DNA of 64,000 bases, from contig MNCI01033691.1 in NCBI GenBank assembly GCA_015680685.1, positions 27,911 to 91,910 of the forward strand. The letters run 5' to 3'. The position numbers and the translations under genes are program-made. Of this stretch, positions 33,527 through 45,304 are shown piece by piece. This DNA is from Gnetum montanum (lineage: Eukaryota; Streptophyta; Gnetopsida; Gnetales; Gnetaceae). Every line of letters begins with the position of its first letter. Position 1 is the stretch's first letter. The notes under the pieces were generated by a model, which ran no database searches, was not told where the DNA came from, and worked only from the letters and a program-made list of their open reading frames with translations.

Positions 33527-33539
33527 AAAGAGGGGCCAA
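33527..33539 (+). promoter_or_regulatory. Polypurine tract of the Tat element
   Basis: AAAGAGGGGCCAA lies directly before the LTR start TGAAACACC at 33540. Confidence 0.85.
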
Positions 33540-35157
33540 TGAAACACCACAAAATTCTGAGCTTAGTACTTCTCCAACAAGAATCGAGCTAACTCATGAC
33601 GCTCCCCAGCATGACTAAAGCTTGAGGACCCCACAAACGGCTTCAAGCAGAGTCAAACTCAACAAGAAGCAGTTCCCTAGGACCCGCAAACGACCACGGC
33701 GACATCTGGTATCAAACATGGCAACTTCGGAGCTCAAGATACTTAGTTCTCACTAAGTATGCAGTATGCAGCGTATACGCCCAGCATACATTCCCAAGGT
33801 ATACGCCCAGCATACATTCCCAGCGTATACGCCTAGCATACATTTCCAACGTATACGTCTAGTGTATACGCCCAGCGTACATGCCCAACGTACATGCCTC
33901 ACATATATGCTCAGCATGTATGACTAACGTGTATGCCCAGCATGCATGGAGATGGCACTTCGAAGCAAGATTTTGTACAAAGCATCAACTCACAAGAACA
34001 GAGCAACTATCAGGTGTCATCATGGGCCCCAAAAAATCAAATTTTGGTCTCAACATCATGCACTCAGGAGTTCATACGCTAAGCATGTACATCCTGCACG
34101 AACAGCGTATACGCCCAGCGTGTACGTATATGCTCAGCATGTACAATGTGTACACCCAGCGTATATGCTCAGCATGTATAGCATGTATGCCCAACGTACC
34201 CAGCATATACGCTGCATGTACAATGTGTACGCCCAGTGTGTAGCGCAATGTATACCAATCAAAACTCTCTAGGACCGTGTCAGATCAAGGCCAACCATGC
34301 TGAACATCCACGGGCAGCATTCTCGTGACATCCGAATTCAAATCTGAAGGCCGAATGACTTCTTTTGTTTTGAACAAATCTGTACACCGAGGTCATATGC
34401 CCACCATGTATACACTGGCGTACAGCAGTATACGCTGGCGTGCAGCACGCTGTACACTTGTAAAATTTCATCCTTTCGCACTCGGTCAACACGCCACATG
34501 TCACACAACCCGAGAGTCCAACACTCCACAGCCAATCATCCCCTCTCAAATCCGAGTCTAATGTCTAAACTTGTATAAAAACCCCAATTTTTCACTAGAT
34601 CGGGGTTGGCAATTTTGAGCAAACTAGAGAGAAAAGAAAGGACCGAGAGACACTGAAAAACCAGAGCCGAACAAAACCTGTACGCTGGACCTCAACCCTG
34701 CGCACTGAGCAAACAGCCTTCACGTTGTGCCTGCAGTTCAAACCAGCACACCATCATCCCTCCGCACCCACCGAGGCTCTTCGTCCGCCTTGTGTCAGAT
34801 CCACAACTACGTTCAGACCGATGCATTGTAACTTCTATTCTGCAATAACATTGCCACATTTCTTTTTCTAAGATTTGTTACAGTTTTTCGTTTATTATTG
34901 TATGCTTATTGTTTACGTTCCTATACGTTTACGCTCCGTTCGACATTAGTTACACCGTTTACGTATAACCCAGCGTACAGTATAACGGTGTACGTTCGAG
35001 TAAATCCTTGTTTGATTCGCGTGCGGACCATTCAAGGTACTTTGCCTTCGTTAATTCCAGCTCGCCCTCAAGCAAAGGTAGGGTCTTCTGTGTTTGTCCG
35101 GGGATCTCTTGGTTTCTGTTTCATTCCAGCCGGAGACCGACGATTTCGGACGGTACA
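33540..35157 (+). repeat. 3' LTR of the Tat element, full length (1618 bp)
   Basis: Starts TGAAACACC, ends GGTACA, followed by the GCTGT duplication. It carries the GCGTATACGC arrays (33765-34250), a TATA box (34574-34581) and the U5-like tail (34764-35157) that the 5' copy lacks. Confidence 0.92.
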
Positions 35158-36189
35158 GCTGTGCTTTGAAATTCAGCAGTTACCATGGAGTAGATGTATT
35201 CAATTGTTACGATTTGGACTATTTTTTCGTTTGTAATATGCATTTTAATAAAATGCAAAAGCGTCAGCATTTTTGCTAGCACATGAAAATTTTTAGCCAA
35301 TTTGAGATGTTGACCTAACTTCGGTCATAATTTTAACAATTTTTCCTGCTTATTGGGAGGACTTACCTTCTCGCATATAGTGAGGCCTTTTCTTTATGTA
35401 CGTATTCTTTGATTGATGGAATCTAATGAATGATATGGTTGTTAACCTAGTAAATTTTAAAAACGAGAACTTCTGCACCTCTAGCAGCCTAGACCCTAGA
35501 AAGATCTTCGGCAAGATCATGCTGTGATGATCGTAGCTAATGTCGAGGAAAACGATGACGAGCTCTCTGCCAACGCACATGTCTTGCCATAATCATAAAT
35601 AACCAATTATTTATAAATCTTTCCTAGCCAAAGAGTCACTGCAGGGGAGCCAATGATTATATTTATCTCGGTTATTTATAATCTCGGTTATATATAATGA
35701 TATATTTATAATCATAAACATAAATAATTATATATAATGATTATAAACATTTTATTATAAATAAAGTCAGTTATTTATAATCATTTCATTATATATATCT
35801 TATAGATAATGCTAATCGAGATATAATCATTATGGGTTAACATTATGAATAAATAAATAATATCTCTAAGATTATGGATTATGAGTAATATTTCATCATA
35901 TCTTGGCTTTATTTATTATAAAATGTTTACTTTTCGAATGAATCTTATAATCCATAATATCTCATATTATAATTATAGATTATTGCTCTAATTATAATAA
36001 TCTCATAACATTTATTGGATTCCACAATAATTATAATATAATAATTATGAATGAGGTGTTAGCATCATTCATATCTTGTCCATTATAACAGTAATGTCAA
36101 TATTCAAAAGCTCGTGATATAATAATAACATTATTTATGCATTTGTAACATAATTTTTTATATCTCCACGAATGAATATGCATTACAAA

Positions 36190-36470
36190 TATATGTTGTA
36201 GTGCCAATTTAGTTTGATCTCTTCGTATTCCCTCACCCGCATGTGCCACATGCATAAGAGTTAAAGAATCAGTGCAAGGGAGTTGAATCTCTACTTGATT
36301 AATGCCCCCTAACCCTTGAGCTTCCCATTCGTCTCTTTGTATTCCCTCACATGCACGCACCACATGCAAGGGAGCCAAAAAATCACTACACGGGAGCCAA
36401 ATCTCTATTCAATTAACACCCCCCAACCCTTGGGCTCCCCATTCATCTTTTCATATTCCCTCATGTGTAG
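36190..36470 (+). repeat. Two-unit direct repeat of about 115 bp in arm A
   Basis: Units begin TCTCTTCGTATTCCCTCAC / TCTCTTTGTATTCCCTCAC and contain CACCACATGCA, GGGAG and AATCTCTA blocks; a third partial unit begins near 36447. The same repeats are found in reverse in arm B (57725-58000). Confidence 0.8.
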
Positions 36471-36639
36471 AGCCCAACATGGGTAATAATGAATATTTAT
36501 TATTATAAACGATGGGTAATAATGAATATTTATTATTATTATAAACAATGACGATTATGGTTACAGTGACGATTACGATCATGGCAACGGTTAAGGTGAT
36601 GATGATTACGGTGTGATGCAGTATTTAAAAATATTGAAC

Positions 36640-37230
36640 TTAGGCATCGTGTTACAAGATTAAAAGGTGCAATATTAGAATTCATGCATTTTTAGAAACA
36701 TGGATTCTGCTGCTATTAGTCTTAATAGCAAAGGTGAAGAACACTTTCTTAAAGATCAACAACAACAACCATATACTACAACAAGTAGTGCAACAACTAT
36801 CTACTGCAACAAGTAATGCAATCTCTGCTTATATGTAAAGGTGCAAGAGTAATGCTTACAGGTAGCCTTTGACCTGAAACAAGATTGGTGAATAATGCAC
36901 TTGGCATGATTCATAGTATTATGTATCCTTAAAGTAAATAACCATCTACATTACCATTATACGTTATTGTTGATTTTGACTCCTACATAGAATGTGCCTT
37001 TAATAATGGTAATCCTCATCATGTGCCAATTGTACCTATGGTCCAAGGAGCATCTTGTCAATCACCATTACGATTGACATCTAGATAAGGCTACTATTCA
37101 CATTGGAGTCAAGACCATTGATTCTTTAAAAATTCATCCTCCTTTTTATGTGCAAAGATACAAAAAGATTTCAGATGCTAAACATCTCCACAGTAGAATT
37201 GCACAAGAAGTTTGTTTAACTTAGTTAAAG
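36640..37230 (+). pseudogene. PIF1/Helitron-type helicase C-terminus, arm A
   Basis: From about 36838 the frame reads GARVMLTGSL, RLVNNALGMI, LPLYVIVDFDSY, VPIVPMVQGASC and SPLRLT, then LDKATIHIG, VKTIDSLKIHPPF, VQRYKKISDAKHL. This is the order of the last PIF1 motifs in plant Helitron helicases (G..VML..NL....GLVNG..G.I, P....V.FD.Y, VPI.P, LPLRLA.A.TIHK.QG.TL..A.IDIG, FVALSRV). The segment between LRLT and LDKA that includes the conserved SQG is missing, and several stops are present. The upstream part (36690-36830) is Gln/Thr-rich. Confidence 0.82.
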
Positions 37231-37482
37231 AATTAGGCATATTGAGTTCACACTTATTATAGTATTTTGTCTTTTGCTCAATCTTATTATACAGCTCTGT
37301 AATATTTGTTACAATAATTGTGCAATGTATTCTTTCATCAACATATATGAAATATATAAACTTTTATTTTAACCAATTTATGTTTACCAGTATATATTAT
37401 TTGGAATGCCAATAGTGATGATAACTTTAAAAAAAAAAATTATATTCTACTCATAACCCGCGAAACCACTACACGAGAACTT

Positions 37483-37635
37483 ATGAGTCTAACATTTGTT
37501 GCATTATCTAAAGTCAAAACCATTGATTCTTTAAAGATTCATCTTCCTTTCTCTGTGCAAAGATATAGAAAAATTTCAGATGCTAAACATCTTCAAGTAG
37601 AATTGCACAGGAAATTCGTTTTGCTCAATTGGAGA
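37483..37635 (+). pseudogene. Duplicated last helicase motif, arm A
   Basis: The sequence reads SLTFVALSKVKTIDSL, VQRYRKISDAKHLQVELHRKF, a second copy of the terminal helicase motif (FVALSRV) with better coding match than the copy 400 bp upstream. It is followed by the same T-rich tail (37640-37830). The ~400-bp unit is therefore tandemly duplicated. Confidence 0.8.
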
Positions 37636-37875
37636 ATTGGGTATATTAAGTTCACACTTATCATTGTATTTTGCCTTTTGCTCAATCCTATTATGCAGCC
37701 CTATAATGTTTGTTGCAATAATTGTGCAATGTATTCCTTCATCAACGTATATGAAATATATAAACTTTTATTTTAACCAATTTATGTTTACAAGTATATA
37801 TTATTTGGAATGCAAATAATCATGATAACTTAAAAAATAAAAAAATAATTAAATTTTACTCATAGCCCATGAAAC

Positions 37876-38188
37876 NNNNNNNNNNNNNNNNNNNNNNNNN
37901 NNNNNNNNNNNNNNNNNNNNNNNNNNNNNNNNNNNNNNNNNNNNNNNNNNNNNNNNNNNNNNNNNNNNNNNNNNNNNNNNNNNNNNNNNNNNNNNNNNNN
38001 NNNNNNNNNNNNNNNNNNNNNNNNNNNNNNNNNNNNNNNNNNNNNNNNNNNNNNNNNNNNNNNNNNNNNNNNNNNNNNNNNNNNNNNNNNNNNNNNNNNN
38101 NNNNNNNNNNNNNNNNNNNNNNNNNNNNNNNNNNNNNNNNNNNNNNNNNNNNNNNNNNNNNNNNNNNNNNNNNNNNNNNNNNNNNNNN
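37876..38188. other. Assembly gap (313 N)
   Basis: Unknown bases. Arm A ends at its left edge and the tandem duplication begins at its right edge. Confidence 0.99.
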
Positions 38189-38752
38189 AAGTACGTAAGG
38201 CATTAACAAATTGCACCCCATGTTTTCTTTGTAACTTAAACCTGTCTTAAAAGACCACCGATGTTTATTTTACTGAAATGATCCAAACGCTTTCCAACAT
38301 TGCAAAGATGTTGAGTTCCAACCATCTCCGCAACTAAAAATCTCATCTTAAAAGTAATGAATACCTACAACTGAAAATCGTTATCTCTAAGTCAACTCTA
38401 AGTATCATTCCTTTAACGTCTCTAAGTATCATTCCTTTAACGTGGGCCACAATTAGTGACATGGAAGCCTAGTGATACAGACAAGTACGTAAGGCATTAA
38501 CAAATTGCACCCCATGTTTTCTTTGTAACTTAAACCTGTCTTAAAAGACCACCGATGTTTATTTTACTGAAATGATCCAAACGCTTTCCAACATTGCAAA
38601 GATGTTGAGTTCCAACCATCTCCGCAACTAAAAATCTCATCTTAAAAGTAATGAATACCTACAACTGAAAATGGTTATCTCTGAGTCAACTCTAAGTATC
38701 ATTCCTTTAACGTGGGCCACAAGTAGTGACATGGAAGCCTAGTGATACAGAC
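38189..38752 (+). repeat. Direct tandem duplication (294 and 270 bp)
   Basis: 38189-38482 and 38483-38752 both run from AAGTACGTAAGGCATTAAC to AGTGATACAGAC and are nearly identical. The first copy has an extra 24-bp internal repeat near 38400-38440. The duplication abuts the gap, so an assembly overlap is possible. Confidence 0.9.
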
Positions 38753-40342
38753 TTGATTTGAAAGTTAGATTCCAAATCATTCTGAAGGACAATTCTGATG
38801 GATAATGCTGAGTGATGGACAATTATGATGGATAATGCTGCTGAGGTATATCTCTTGACAACCATTTTCTTCGTGAACTATTCAATTAAAACTAAAGAAC
38901 AAACAAGTTATCATAGCCTAGAAACACAAATTTCTGAAGCCCCTCGACTTCGAACAAATGAAATGCATAAGATAGAGAAAATATAATCTCCATATGGCCT
39001 CAAAAGACTAAACATCACGTTACCAAGTTAATTTACGAAAAGCTACAAAAAGAAAAACTACAATTTGAAACCCCCAGAAAAAAAAAAGCAATTCCCATCA
39101 AAAAGTCACTTAACTCTGAGCTTGATAGCTCTTGATAAAGAAAACACCTTAGACGTACACAAATAGTCGTAAACAGTGTCTTAAACATGAAAATCCAGTC
39201 ATCCCTATGAAGCACTAGACAGCAAAAGCACATGTTAAAAGCTTCAAAAAGTTACCACTGAAACTGCTGTTCGGCAACCATGGCTAGCGAACATTCGAGT
39301 TGCGGACATTGCCAAGAAAAGCGGAAAAGCCTGAGCTTCCTCTGGTAAGCCTGCAACCTATAACTACCGACCATTTTCAGGCCCCATGATGATACACTGG
39401 TTGCATCTGCATTATGGGAAAGACAAGGATACACCAAAAATTAAACATTCCCCTATTAAAAAATTGAAACATCTACCGGAATGGGATGCAATCAGTTTTT
39501 GCAGAAGACATTATTATTGAAACAGTAACGCCACACGTCAAGATCCACAAAAACCGAATCTACGATTTCAAATTATCGGCCAACAGGTACCAATGACTGG
39601 TTATATCAAATCAAGCCGACGTTGGAGACTGCCATGAATAGCAGGCCCTAAGGAGAAAAGGGAAGTCGTACGAAAACACAAAACACAATAAATAACAATA
39701 AAAAGAAAAGGGCTCGTTATCATAAAAACAGTATATGCTCAAAAAGCCTGAGGCCGAAAGCTTGTAATGCTAATGTAGGCTACGAATCGTAGCCTACGAA
39801 TTAAATTTACAGTACATAATAGGATCTGGTTCATCCTTAAAACATTTTTACCACTGTAACAACATTGAAATCTCAAGCAAACAGGGACGGCGAAACCAAG
39901 TATTAACATGTACGAATGACTTTTGGGAGATCGGTACGGCTACACAAATGTGGGAAGTAATAAAGCTACATAAATCTTCCAACAATTATCACGCACTCAA
40001 ATGACATGTAATAAAAAGTAGATACTGTCATGCGTAAAACCAAATATACGATATAATTAGAACGTAAACAGAAATCGATGGTTCTGCATATCAGCCAATC
40101 AACTCAGAAATCGATGGTTCTGCATATCAGCCAATCAACTCAGAAATCTGCTGACAACATTAACAGATCCAACTTGTGTAAATCCTTAGATCCGTAAAGT
40201 AATTTTAAAATTCAAATCCTCAGCACAAGAAGCTGATGATGTACTCAGAACAGACAGCAAAACGTCCATGTCGCTATCTGAACAGATAATTAAATGTCCT
40301 TACCTTAAAGGTCAAAAAAGAAGAACTACAGAAAAATGGAAA
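38753..40342. other. Intergenic / downstream region of SF3A1
   Basis: No coding sequence was recognised. A 37-bp unit (AGAAATCGATGGTTCTGCAT...) is repeated at about 40070-40142. Distal 3' untranslated sequence of SF3A1 may extend into this region, but no polyadenylation signal can be chosen by eye. Confidence 0.5.
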
Positions 40343-40412
40343 TCGAATCCTCATTTCGATGTCTCATCGTTCTCCTCTTGCGCTTCAGTCTTCTCATTCT
40401 CTTCTTCTTCCA
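40343..40412 (-). other. Possible 3' exon downstream of SF3A1
   Basis: A good acceptor (TTTGTATTGCAG) at 40413 opens a minus-strand stretch with an acidic frame EEEENEKTEAQEENDETSK and then a stop. With a donor at 40720 (GGGA then GTAAGG), just past the SF3A1 stop, it would form a 3' untranslated intron of about 308 bp. Alternatively it is the end of a different transcript. Confidence 0.3.
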
Positions 40413-40469
40413 CTGCAATACAAAGAAAAACTTCCAACACCTTAACAAGACACCGTAAAAGGATAAAAT

Positions 40470-40553
40470 AGATCGAATTCCCAAGCGAAATCAACAGAAT
40501 ACGTATGAAATTTCTGACAAAACAAAATTTCCTTCAATTTAAGATAAACCAAA
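40470..40553 (+). repeat. Direct repeat flanking SF3A1, downstream copy
   Basis: GAATTCCCAAGCGAAATCAA continuing through ACAAAACAAAATTTCCTTC matches 43913-43996 in the same orientation with few differences. Confidence 0.85.
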
Positions 40554-40742
40554 ATTACAGTTACTGTATGAACCAAAGGATCGTGTATATGAAACTGATT
40601 TTTGATCCCCATGAATCTGTTAGTTATATCTACAAAATATCTTTCCAAAGTAGCCAACCAATATTGCAGCAGGCAGGCATCAAGCAAAGCAAATAAACTA
40701 ATATGACTCCAGTTCCTTACTCCCAGACCTGAAAAACAGATT

Positions 40743-43609
40743 TTATCTTTTTCTGCCTCCGCGTTCTCTAAGCGCCAACGTCAAAGTTTCTCCAGCACCA
40801 ACATTGTAATATGCAAGAGAAAGATTGTCCTTGAGAAACCCTGCCCTACCAATAAGCTTCTGCTTATTTGCTGGAAGGGCAAGCTCCCCTGCAATTTTCT
40901 CTTTGACATTCAATATAGTTTCGGAAAGAGATTGAATTGTAATTTCCAGAGTCTGTCCATTGAGATGCCCTTCTTCGTGATTAGGAAGCGAGATAGATAT
41001 CCGAACAGAACCCTGCAATCAAAAATAACAATCGCAGTTCAAGAAAACTTCAAAAAACTAAAAACACTCAGAAACACATAGTACAAATCTTGATTCACAA
41101 AACGTTCAATTTGAAAATTCAACAAAACGAAAAAAGGTTAGTTCAATAGACTTGAATAATAACCAAACAATCGTTTTGATTTGAGAAAATTGCAACTATA
41201 TGTTACTTATATTGAGAAATTTGTTGTAACTACGGCGTCTGTGATCTCATATTAGTAAAAAAACAAAGTTCGAATGAAACAAATCCAACTTTTAAGTAGG
41301 GTTCCAAATGAAAACACCATTTAACGGATAATGAAACCAAGCTACAAACAGAATAGGTATCTGAGTAAACCAAAAACAAACTAAAGCACGGCCAGAAATC
41401 TCAAGAAAACCAAAACAGAGGCAAACGAACACAGTACCGGGTGCTGAGCCAGAAACTGATCTTCGGGAATAAGCTGGATATCATCAATCTTGGGCCTCTT
41501 GGGCTCTGGTTCTTCCGGCAGCGGAGGGGGCGCTTCCTCAGGAGGCGGAGGCGGAGGCACGACTCCGTGAGGCGGAGGAGGAGGAGGAGGAGGAGGAGGA
41601 GGCGGAGGCGGAGGCATCATCGCCATGGATGGAGGAGCAACAGCCGGCGGTGGCGGACCAAACGGCCGAGGAGGCGGAGGCGCCAATGGCGTAAACTGCG
41701 CACCAGGCGCTCCAATCATAGACCCCGGCGGTGGCGGTCTGCTCAGAATCTGAGGAGGAGGCATCGGCCTTATCGTAGGAGGAGGCGGAATAATCGCAGG
41801 CGGTCTCAGCGCGGCAGAAATCATAGGAGCAGCAGATCCAGCTGCAGCACTTGTAGAATACTGCATTGAAGGAAGCGGCCGCGGAACGTTCAGAGCTAAT
41901 CCAGGCGGCGGAGGAGGCAAAGGCCTAAATGCAGGAGCACTTGGTTTCGGCGGAGGCGGAGCTGCCGGACCAGGCAAAGTTCTGTTCCCATCGTTGTTCC
42001 CTGCATCTAACGCTGCCTGCTCTTCCTCAACCATCTGAGACATGGCCTGATTCGCCGTTCGGCCAATGCTGCTGCTGTGACCGTCCCAGATGACTTGCTT
42101 CGGCTCCTCCTTCTTCTTCTCTATCTCCGCCTTCACCGCATTGGAGACTTCCTCCTCCGTCGTTCCGAAGATATCAGGCCTGGTCCGGGCCAGCCCTACA
42201 ATGTTGCGCGAGATTTCGTCGTCCGGTGCCAGAGTCGTTTCTCGGAGCTTGGCCATCATGCGCTCCTTCTGTTCCTTGTACTTGGGATCGATCAACGAAA
42301 TGCGCATGTGCTCCGCCATTTCGTTGATCGGAATCAGCTCTCCTGTGATCGGCGACACCACGAATTTCGTCGGGTCGCGTTCTGCTGGCAGACGCTCCTC
42401 TGGCCGCTTCCAGTTCTTCACAATCCTCAATGGCGGCTCCTCAGCCTCATCCGAGGCAGCCTTCAGACTTTCTTCCACCAGAGAAACTTCTTCCTCGTCC
42501 ATCTCCATTTCCATTTCCACTTCCCTTGCAGGATCCGCAGCAAGATCTTCTTCGTCCTCGAGGTTGAGAGCTTTGCTTCGCCTAATTACTTCTTCCAGAG
42601 TCATCGGCTGCGGAAGCTCCTCGTCCTCGTCATCGGCAAACTCGATTGTTTCCACAACAACGAAATCGTGCCAGTCGATCATGGCCATCTCCATTCTCTC
42701 CTTCTCGATTTCATCCTCCGCCTTCTGCCTCGCCTGCTCCTGCGAGCGCTCCCATTCAAGCCTGTGCAGGCAGCGCTCTAGAACCGTGGTCACGTCCGCG
42801 GAATCCTTCATCAGCTTATCGATTAAGCCCTTGGGCGGCATCAGAACCTTGGAATAGGAATCAGTGAGAGAAGTAAAAAACGTGAACATACTGTGAGTGG
42901 GCTTCAGAAAATGGAATTGCGGGTTATTGATCTCCCTGCTGGTGAGACCCGTGAGGAAGGATTTGCCGTTCCGGGCAACGAACTGCGCGGTGAGCTTGAT
43001 AATGTCGAGCTCCTCGCCTGTGATTCCATCGGGAAGTCGAACAGTGTACTGTTCTGCTTCAGGCGGATGCAAAACCTTGGGCGGCGGGGGCGGGGGTTTT
43101 GCAGGGGCTTCTGAAGCGGCCCTCGCCGCCGCGGCTCCGTCGGCGGATTCTGCCGCGGCTGAATCCGCAGAGGAGATAGCAATCTGTTTCTCGGAGGAAG
43201 GGGCCTGCTGCAACTGTGCTTTCCATTCTGAAACCCTATGCTGGTAATAGGCGTGGTAGGGGTCGCTGGCGTGCAGAAAGTTGAATTTGACGTTGTTCTT
43301 CTCGTTGGCGAGAATTCGCTTCTCGAATTCGGGGCCGTTGCGAGCAACAAACTGCGCGGTTTTGTCGACGATGCTGCGAATGTCCGGAGGAGGATGAATG
43401 ATTCCGATTGTTCTTGTATGCGTTGCTACAGACTGGGGCGGCTGCTGCTGCTGCTGGTTCTGCTGTTTCTGGCTTTGGTTCTGGTTCTGATTCTGGTTAG
43501 GGTTTTGGTTTTCAGAGTTGTCGTCGCTTTGCTGCTGCTGCTGTTGCGGAGTCGTGGTTGGGCTCCCGGTGGGCGCGGGCAGCGCCAGCACCTCTGAGAC
43601 GCCGGGCAT
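40743..43609 (-). CDS. SF3A1: Splicing factor 3A subunit 1 (SF3A1/PRP21), two coding exons
   Basis: Exons 43609-41438 and 41012-40743 are joined by a GT-AG intron (41437-41013) in phase 0, giving 813 aa, close to the ~790 aa of plant and animal SF3A1. SF3A1 is part of the SF3a complex of U2 snRNP in the nucleus and helps U2 bind the branch site. Seen in order: Gln/Asn-rich N-terminus (20-60), SURP1 (about 78-125, IVDKTAQFVARNG), Ala-rich linker, SURP2 (about 200-248, IIKLTAQFVARNG), helical acidic middle, the conserved TKFVVSPITGELIPINEMAEHMR block, a long polyproline region, and a ubiquitin-like domain formed mostly by exon 2 (LPANKQKLIGRAGFLKDNLSLAYYN), ending GGRKR. Start chosen at the first Met; no upstream alternative is open. 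It appears functional. Confidence 0.97.
41013..41437 (-). other. SF3A1: SF3A1 intron
   Basis: 425 bp. Donor CCG/GTACTG after ...FLAQHP; acceptor TTTTTGATTGCAG/GGT. It splits the proline-rich linker from the ubiquitin-like domain. Confidence 0.93.
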
Positions 43610-45304
43610 TTTGCAGAAACCCTAACTGCTATGCGAATCGCACAATCCTCTCGTTCTGGATCTCCCAAAACAGCAGCCCAGTCACGGAAAGGGACGACAA
43701 ACAGGAACCTCACAAACAACCGAAATAGCAATAGCAGCTCAGTCACGGTTGAATAAGTTTACATGGCCTCCACTGGTGCAACCAGCGGTCAGTCCGCAGC
43801 ACTTAAAATTGTAGCTCTTCCGATATCTGGTGTCGAATGATAGAGTGATCGCAAATTGCCAATTTGTGGGTTCACGACTAAGGCGTTCACGTATGAGAAC
43901 TAAAATTAAAATAGAGCGAATTCCCAAGCGAAATCAACAAAATACGTTTTGAAATTTTTGACAAAACAAAATTTCCTTCCATTTAGAATAAACCGACTGG
44001 TGTGCATATGGTACATTGCGGGTACGGAGAAAAATCAAAGAAATAAACTTCTCATCACGGTGCAAAACCGGCTATGCCAAAAAAAAACCTTCAACAATCA
44101 AATAGACCTCAAAACCAAAATCCGCTCAAAAAAACCCATCCGAACGGATAAAACACAAAATGACCACTCAGAAAGAAAACTATAAACAGACGAAAACGAT
44201 CCACAAGGTACATCCAAAAAAAAAAAAACAAAGAGAATGATTAACAGGAAAAAATAATACCTTAAGATTACACATATAAACAGACCTCGTTCTTTACCAA
44301 ATATTAAAACTTTGAAAGTTAAAACCCTAACTACAAAAGATAATAATGGCCAAGCCTAACATTTCTACAAGTTTACTTAAAAACCAACAGAGGATACAAA
44401 AAAAAACATATATATCCTTCTTTATCAAAGATACGACGAAACATGATCAAAGAAGCAGCAGTTTAAAAATGAATTGCATTAAATCACAAGATAGAAATAA
44501 TAACTGAGATGAAAGTAGAGTTTGGCGCTCATTGCTTGCGACTACGAAAAGCTGCGCGAAATAATTACTAGCTTAGATATATATATATATAGGCAGAGAT
44601 TATTTAAAAAATTTCATCATATTGTTTAAGACATTTGGCGGTATAAATTGTGAATTCAATTGGCCAAGGGGATATTAACATTATTAGCGAAAAATTAAGC
44701 ATTGAATAGCAGACGAGAACGAAAAAGATGTACCGATCGATACAAATCATGCATTTGCATTATCATTTCAATGAAGCTTATGTACAAGAATGATTGTACA
44801 GAACTTCTGCACCTTGGCCAAACTAGGCCCGAGGTATCCATCACACAAAAATTGGACATTTCCAAGCCTAGAGATCGGATAAAATGCATGCAGATCCGTA
44901 GCACATTTGAAAATGGCCACGGGAAAGTCTTGGTATGGCAATATTATTAATGACATGGAATGAATATACCATGCAGGCAAGCCTCCTTCCCTTGACCTAG
45001 ATCGAAATTGAGAAGGGAAAGAACATATGCGATATCCTCAGATAATATAACCAGGCTGAAGGAACATTGGCCAAGACGGGGAATGACACATATTTACTTC
45101 TACTCTCTTACAATGGGAGCATACTGTGTCTTGAACTAAAAAGAATTATGCCCCCTGTGCACATTTAACTTGAAAACAAATATTCAAAAGAATTGTAACC
45201 CAATACAATACAAGTATGGCTGCCATGGCAAGATGGTATCTGCAGACACTTTCGCAGAACTTTGCCAGGGAGCTTCCACCGATTGGAATACAAAGAACTG
45301 GCTT
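43610..45304. other. Intergenic region between SF3A1 and the 1361-aa gene
   Basis: Holds the SF3A1 5' flank (43610 upward) and the 3' flank of the upstream gene. Contains the second copy of the direct repeat (43913-43996), an A-rich stretch (44040-44420) and a CTAGCTTAG(AT)n tract at 44568-44592 that resembles the ends of the foldback at 54787-55219. No coding sequence was recognised. Confidence 0.6.
43913..43996 (+). repeat. Direct repeat flanking SF3A1, upstream copy
   Basis: Partner of 40470-40553. It lies about 300 bp upstream of the SF3A1 start codon, probably in its promoter. Confidence 0.85.

Larger units (their letters stand above)
19742..35157 (+). mobile_element. Tat/Ogre-like Gypsy element with dual RNase H and an antisense gene
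   Basis: The LTRs start TGAAACACCAC at 19742 and 33540, the 3' LTR ends GGTACA at 35157, and GCTGT is duplicated at 19737-19741 and 35158-35162. Order: gag (21637-23367), protease (24600-25020), antisense block, RT (28742-29940), RNase H, archaeal-type RNase H (30490-30900) and integrase (31009-32256). The second RNase H marks the Tat lineage. The frames carry stops and a frameshift, so this copy is not autonomous. The 5' LTR lacks its last ~0.4 kb and the primer site. Confidence 0.92.
19379..37875 (+). repeat. Inverted-repeat arm A (interrupted by the Tat element at 19742-35157)
   Basis: The flanks 19379-19741 and 35158-37875 form one ~3-kb segment that is repeated in reverse orientation at about 55225-60066. 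Joining across the Tat insertion gives TCTATGGCTGTGCTTTGAAA, exactly the sequence found uninterrupted in arm B around 59702. It includes AT-rich tracts, two ~115-bp direct repeats (36190-36470) and a helicase fragment. Arm A is cut by an assembly gap at 37876. Confidence 0.9.

Noticed and set aside
37860-38221. Frames of more than 100 codons across runs of N (also 23306-23693 and 55568-55909)
   Set aside because: They are artefacts of translating unknown bases.
41441-43597. Long plus-strand frames opposite SF3A1 exon 1 (Arg-rich and Ser-rich, up to 255 codons)
   Set aside because: They are the complement of the proline-, glutamine- and glutamate-rich coding strand of SF3A1; composition explains the open frames and no domain is visible.
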